Shown piece by piece: positions 60,244 to 64,000 of a stretch of DNA of 64,000 nt. Made by a program: the position numbers and the translations under genes. The notes beneath the pieces are model-generated. The model worked only from the letters and a program-made list of their open reading frames with translations, was not told where the DNA came from and did not search any database. The DNA comes from CALJFL01 sp036961205 (GTDB taxonomy: Bacteria > Pseudomonadota > Gammaproteobacteria > Pseudomonadales > Halieaceae), in assembly GCA_036961205.1 (NCBI GenBank), contig JBALVI010000001.1, positions 1,178,001 to 1,242,000 of the forward strand, given 5' to 3'. The number at the start of each line of letters is the position of its first letter. Positions within the stretch are counted from its first letter, which is position 1.

Positions 60244-61572
60244 TCAGGACGCCAGGGTTCCGCGTAGGGAGTTTGGCAGCGCGTCATAGATATCGACACT
60301 GGTAAAGTCGCCGATCAGGCTGCGATCGCTGCAGGAGAAGTTCACCACCCGATTGTTCTCGGTGCGACCCTGTAACTCGCCGGGGTCTTTCTTGGAGACG
60401 CCGGTTACCAGGATTTTCTCGCGATTGCCTACCATGTCCCTGCTAATTTTCTGCGCGTTCTGGAGGATACGGGTCTGCAATATCTTCAGGCGTTGCTTCT
60501 TGGTCTCTTCGTCGGTGTTGTCAGGCAGCTCTGCCGCCGGCGTACCCGGTCTGGCGCTGTAGACGAAACTGAAAGAGGTATCAAAGCCAATGTCTTCAAT
60601 TAGTTTCATAGTGGCACTGAAATCGGCCTCAGTTTCGCCAGGAAAGCCAATAATGAAATCTGAAGAAATGCTGATATCCGGGCGGATCTTGCGCAGCCTG
60701 CGGATTTTTGACTTGTATTCCAGAGCGGTATGGCCGCGCTTCATGGCCATTAATATGCGATCGGATCCACTTTGTACGGGCAAGTGAAGGTGGTTCACCA
60801 GCTTCGGTATTTCTGCGTAGGCATCAATCAGCGCGTCGGAAAATTCGACCGGATGAGAGGTGGTGTAGCGAATTCTATCAATCCCGGGAACCTGTGCGAC
60901 CAGAGCCAGGAGTTCGGCAAAGTCGACCATTTCGGCCAGGTGGTTATCGCCGCGGTAGGCGTTAACATTCTGGCCCAGCAGGTTGACCTCACGCACACCA
61001 CCGGCGGCCAGATGAGCGATTTCAGCGATCACGTCATCCACTGGCCTGGACACTTCTTCACCGCGGGTATAAGGCACCACGCAGAAGGTGCAATATTTGC
61101 TACAGCCTTCCATGATTGACACAAAAGCGGAAGGGCCTTCGACTTTCGGGTCCGGTAGGCGATCAAATTTCTCGATCTCGGGAAAGCTGACGTCAACCAC
61201 CATAGTGCCGCCGGGTCCGCGCTGCTCCATCATTTCGGGCAGGCGATGGAGGGTCTGTGGTCCAAATACCAGATCGACATAAGGTGCACGTTTGCCAATT
61301 TCTGCGCCTTCCTGGCTGGCTACGCAACCGCCAACGCCAATAATCACGTTTGGATTCTTTTGCTTCAAGTGTTTCCAGCGGCCCAATTGATGGAATACTT
61401 TTTCTTGGGCTTTTTCCCTTATAGAACAAGTGTTTAGCAGCAATACATCGGCTTCCTCGGGGTTATCCGTGGGCACCAGATCATGGCTTTCTTCCAACAG
61501 GTCACGCATTCGCGCCGAGTCATACTCGTTCATCTGGCAACCATGGGTCTTTATGTACAGTTTCTTGCTCAC
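60244..61572 (-). CDS. miaB: tRNA-2-methylthio-N6-dimethylallyladenosine synthase MiaB
   Basis: A radical-SAM methylthiotransferase acting at A37 of tRNA. The first [4Fe-4S] cluster ligands are C12, C49 and C83, and the radical-SAM cluster uses C157, C161 and C164 (CSKYCTFC). A TRAM domain closes the 442-residue protein. First gene of the cluster ending in lnt. Confidence 0.96.
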   Translation of the reverse strand: MSKKLYIKTHGCQMNEYDSARMRDLLEESHDLVPTDNPEEADVLLLNTCSIREKAQEKVFHQLGRWKHLKQKNPNVIIGVGGCVASQEGAEIGKRAPYVDLVFGPQTLHRLPEMMEQRGPGGTMVVDVSFPEIEKFDRLPDPKVEGPSAFVSIMEGCSKYCTFCVVPYTRGEEVSRPVDDVIAEIAHLAAGGVREVNLLGQNVNAYRGDNHLAEMVDFAELLALVAQVPGIDRIRYTTSHPVEFSDALIDAYAEIPKLVNHLHLPVQSGSDRILMAMKRGHTALEYKSKIRRLRKIRPDISISSDFIIGFPGETEADFSATMKLIEDIGFDTSFSFVYSARPGTPAAELPDNTDEETKKQRLKILQTRILQNAQKISRDMVGNREKILVTGVSKKDPGELQGRTENNRVVNFSCSDRSLIGDFTSVDIYDALPNSLRGTLAS

Positions 61573-61772
61573 TGATTGCTTGCTCGCGGCGGGCCGCAGG
61601 CCTATCCTCTGGGGGTGGAAAAGGGCAGCGAATTATACAGAGTTGTCGCCTTGAAACACAGCTTGAGTGGGTTCCTGGGACTGGAATTTCCTGTCCGGGG
61701 TGGTAATATTGCCGCCCCTCGAAATCCGGGTGGGCAAAAACTGGCGCGACGGCGCTATCGCATGAGGCAAGA

Positions 61773-62117
61773 ATGGCAAATTATCCCGTTTACAAGGTGA
61801 TCTTTCAGAACGGTAACCAGGTGTTCGAAGTGTTCGCCAAGCAGATCTACCAGAGCGATATGTGGGGCTTTATCGAGGTGGAGGAGTTTCTGTTCGGTGA
61901 GCGCTCACAAATACTGGTAGATCCCAGCGAAGAAAAGCTCAAAAACGAGTTCAATGGCGTCAAGCGCAGCTATATCCCACTGCAAGCCATTATTCGGATT
62001 GATGAGGTCGACAAAGAAGGCACCGGTAAGGTGTCTGATACCAAGAGCGGCGATAGCAATGTTGCCAGCTTTCCTTTCGCCGGCATCCAGCCCGGTCATC
62101 AGGGCAGCGAGGAATAA
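61773..62117 (+). CDS. DUF1820-family protein
   Basis: A 114-residue soluble protein. YKVIFQNGNQVFEVFAKQIYQSDMWGFIEVEEFLFGERS matches the DUF1820 family of gammaproteobacteria; the acidic/Gly-rich tail is variable. Function unknown. Preceded by AATGGC-type weak signals and divergent from miaB. Confidence 0.85.
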   Translation: MANYPVYKVIFQNGNQVFEVFAKQIYQSDMWGFIEVEEFLFGERSQILVDPSEEKLKNEFNGVKRSYIPLQAIIRIDEVDKEGTGKVSDTKSGDSNVASFPFAGIQPGHQGSEE

Positions 62118-62191
62118 GCTACGCTGCCTTCAGAGTCCATTTTTTCATTCGCCAGAAACCGACCTTCGCCGGATAACGACCAGCACTCCAA

Positions 62192-63466
62192 TCAGCGCAA
62201 CGCCTGCCTGACCGACGCCAGCTTTACACACACCACAAACGCCTTAACCGTGGCTTGCACTTCTGACAGCGACGGAAAGGTTGGAGCCAGGCGAATATTA
62301 GCGTCCTGCGGATCTTTGCCATAGGGATAGGTGGCACCTGCCGGCGTCAATTTAACGCCAATGTCGGCTGCCAGGCCGACAATCTCCGCAGCCAGGCCGG
62401 GCCGGGATTGGAACGAGATAAAGTAGCCGCCTAGTGGGTGGGTCCACTCACCCATGCCGGTGCCGGCCAGCTCTGCATCCAGCGTCTGCAATACGGCGTC
62501 GAATCTCGGTTTGATTAGCTCGGCGTGTTTTGCCATGTGACTTTCCAGAGTCTCCCGGTCTTTTAGAAAACGAAGATGGCGCAGCTGGTTAACCTTGTCT
62601 GGGCCAATTGTTTGAAACGCGAGTTGCGTCTTCAGTGCTCCCAAAATATTTTTGCTGCTGGCCAGATAGGCCAGGCCGGCGCCGGCGAAAGTAATCTTGG
62701 AAGTCGAACCAAACTGAACCACGGAGTCGCAGGTGCCGTGCTTTTCACAACACTGCCGAATAGACGCCAGCGCAGGTGCAGACGGCGACAGTGTGTGTAC
62801 CACGTAGGCATTGTCCCACATGACCAGAAAGTCCTCCCCGGCCTTTGCGCCCAGCCCGGCGATACGGTCCACAGTTTCGTCGCTATAGGTACAGCCGGTG
62901 GGATTTGAAAACCGTGGTACACACCACATTCCGCGAATACTGTCGTCCGCGGCTAGCAGCGCTTCAACCGCGTCCATGTCAGGCCCGGTATCTAGCATAT
63001 CGACGGTGAGCATCTCGATGCCGAGGTGCTCACAAACCGTAAAGTGCCGGTCATAGCCGGGTACCGGACAGATGAACTTGTTAGTTCTATGCCGACTCCA
63101 GGCAGAGTTCGGTCCACGCAGTCCGTGATGCACTGCCACCTCAAGGGTGAAATACATTAGCGCCAGGCTGCTATTGCCGCCGATCAAGGTTTCTTCCGCG
63201 TTGCAGCCGAGCAAACTGCCGAAAAACTCGCGCGCCTCGGCGAGCCCATCCAGGCCGCCATAGTTGCGCACGTCGGTACCGTTGGCACTCAGATAGTGAC
63301 CCTCGAGAATACCGTCTAGCGGGTTCGACAGGGCGACCTGATCCTTGCCTGGCTTGCCTCGCGTCAAATCCAGCGAGAGCTGCTGTTTTTGTAACTCCAG
63401 ATACGCTCGTTCCAGTACGTTCAGTTCGGTTTTAAGCTGATCCTTGCTGGCCTGGTCAATGTGCAC
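62192..63466 (-). CDS. PLP-dependent aminotransferase (Aminotran_MocR/type Ic AAT)
   Basis: A 424-residue class I aminotransferase. The pyridoxal lysine lies in GSTSKITFAGAG (about residue 254), the substrate-binding Asn in RFSNPTGC, and the WDNAY segment follows. The subgroup includes aspartate aminotransferases. Converges on the DUF1820 gene. Confidence 0.88.
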   Translation of the reverse strand: MHIDQASKDQLKTELNVLERAYLELQKQQLSLDLTRGKPGKDQVALSNPLDGILEGHYLSANGTDVRNYGGLDGLAEAREFFGSLLGCNAEETLIGGNSSLALMYFTLEVAVHHGLRGPNSAWSRHRTNKFICPVPGYDRHFTVCEHLGIEMLTVDMLDTGPDMDAVEALLAADDSIRGMWCVPRFSNPTGCTYSDETVDRIAGLGAKAGEDFLVMWDNAYVVHTLSPSAPALASIRQCCEKHGTCDSVVQFGSTSKITFAGAGLAYLASSKNILGALKTQLAFQTIGPDKVNQLRHLRFLKDRETLESHMAKHAELIKPRFDAVLQTLDAELAGTGMGEWTHPLGGYFISFQSRPGLAAEIVGLAADIGVKLTPAGATYPYGKDPQDANIRLAPTFPSLSEVQATVKAFVVCVKLASVRQALR

Positions 63467-63572
63467 TAGGGAATCCTTTTATGTACTACTATTAAGTGAA
63501 TGATGACAATTTTCAGCGAACGATTATACCGCCGCGCGGCGAGCACCGGTAAGGGAACTATTTGACATCCGG

Positions 63573-63600
63573 CTTGAAAAAGCCCCGCTCTCCCCCATAT
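63573..63600 (+). promoter_or_regulatory. Candidate sigma-32 heat-shock promoter of lon
   Basis: CTTGAAA (63573-63579), 13-nt spacer, CCCCATAT (63593-63600), a very close match to the E. coli sigma-32 consensus (CTTGAAA-N11-16-CCCCATNT). The lon start is 36 nt further on. Confidence 0.85.
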
Positions 63601-63635
63601 CTACCGGATGAAAATGAACATCGAGGTTGTTAACA

Positions 63636-64000
63636 ATGAGTGAACAAGAGCGGCCTGATGAGGCTGAATTGGTTGAGCCAGAGTCCGGCGCGCATACCCC
63701 GGCGGTGGCCGACGAAGTTCTACCAGACACGCTTTACCTGATGCCCATCCCCAATCGCCCGTTCTTCCCCGGGCAAGTCCAGCCGGTAGCGCTTAACCCG
63801 GTTGAGTGGGGCAGTACTTTGGAGGCGGTTGATGCGGCGGGCAATGGCTTGATCGGTTTGTCGTATGTAGAGGGCGCTGATCCGGCCGGCACAGACACAC
63901 GAAAGTTTCCCGAAATTGGTTGTGCGGTTCGTCTCCATAAGCCGCCCGTGCCTGGCGAAAGCGTCGGCCAGTTTTTGGCACAGGGGGTTCGCCGGTTTCG
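63636..64000 (+). CDS. lon: ATP-dependent protease Lon, N-terminal part
   Basis: The first 121 residues of a LON-domain protein; the gene runs off the right edge. An acidic leader (MSEQERPDEAELVEPE) is followed by the LON substrate-binding domain (LPDTLYLMPIPNRPFFPGQVQPVAL). A long acidic leader and FFPGQ suggest a second-type Lon, such as those in Pseudomonas and relatives. The ATPase and protease domains are outside the window, so a stand-alone LON-domain protein cannot be excluded. Confidence 0.75.
   Translation, partial: MSEQERPDEAELVEPESGAHTPAVADEVLPDTLYLMPIPNRPFFPGQVQPVALNPVEWGSTLEAVDAAGNGLIGLSYVEGADPAGTDTRKFPEIGCAVRLHKPPVPGESVGQFLAQGVRRF

Overview
The window looks like one contiguous stretch of a free-living, probably marine, gammaproteobacterial chromosome. 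A Cellvibrionales/Halieaceae-type host is an inference from gene content and order: a CbrA-like kinase next to gluQRS-dksA, PPi-dependent phosphofructokinase, the imuA/imuB/dnaE2 SOS mutasome, and leuS-lptE-holA beside lnt-corC-ybeY-phoH-miaB. No rRNA, tRNA, CRISPR array or intact insertion sequence was seen.

Region 1 (1-24.8 kb) is core chromosome: the start of a CbrA-like sensor kinase, gluQRS-dksA, sfsA, a Rieske protein, a VanY-type carboxypeptidase, pyrophosphatase, PPi-phosphofructokinase, an mpl/RND exporter/cysteine-cluster/LON-domain operon, rnt-pyrC, argG, a LOG-family gene, a 2OG-Fe(II) oxygenase, a four-gene oligopeptide-type ABC transporter, rlmA, and a peroxiredoxin with an OxyR-like operator and a strong terminator. 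The gap between ppa and pfp holds two long perfect palindromes with unrelated stems and the same 25-nt loop in opposite orientation.

Region 2 (24.9-51.6 kb) is built around an SOS mutasome that is no longer one operon. dnaE2 (26.9-30.0 kb), imuB (46.9-48.3 kb) and imuA (50.8-51.5 kb) are all on the minus strand in the usual order imuA-imuB-dnaE2. About 17 kb separates imuB from dnaE2 and about 2.5 kb separates imuA from imuB, and each gene has its own LexA box. The 17-kb interval begins with a 5'-truncated integron integrase (minus strand). Next comes a plus-strand array of small, mostly single-gene units (about 31.4-42.4 kb), many separated by attC-like sites ending in GTTRRRY-type cores. 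Its genes include DUF167, VOC-fold proteins, DUF2199, HspQ, YbaK, a CDGSH protein, CbpA/CbpM, a TIGR02450 protein, VF530, a cold-shock protein and a GFA protein, plus several small genes of unknown function. From about 42.6 to 46.9 kb the genes look more like ordinary chromosome.

Region 3 (51.6-64 kb) is core again: holA, lptE, leuS, a hemerythrin-like protein, lnt-corC-ybeY-phoH-miaB, a DUF1820 gene, a class I aminotransferase, and the start of a Lon protease preceded by a close match to a sigma-32 heat-shock promoter.

All family calls come from reading translations and motifs by eye. No database or structure search was run, and residue numbers are counts from the chosen start.
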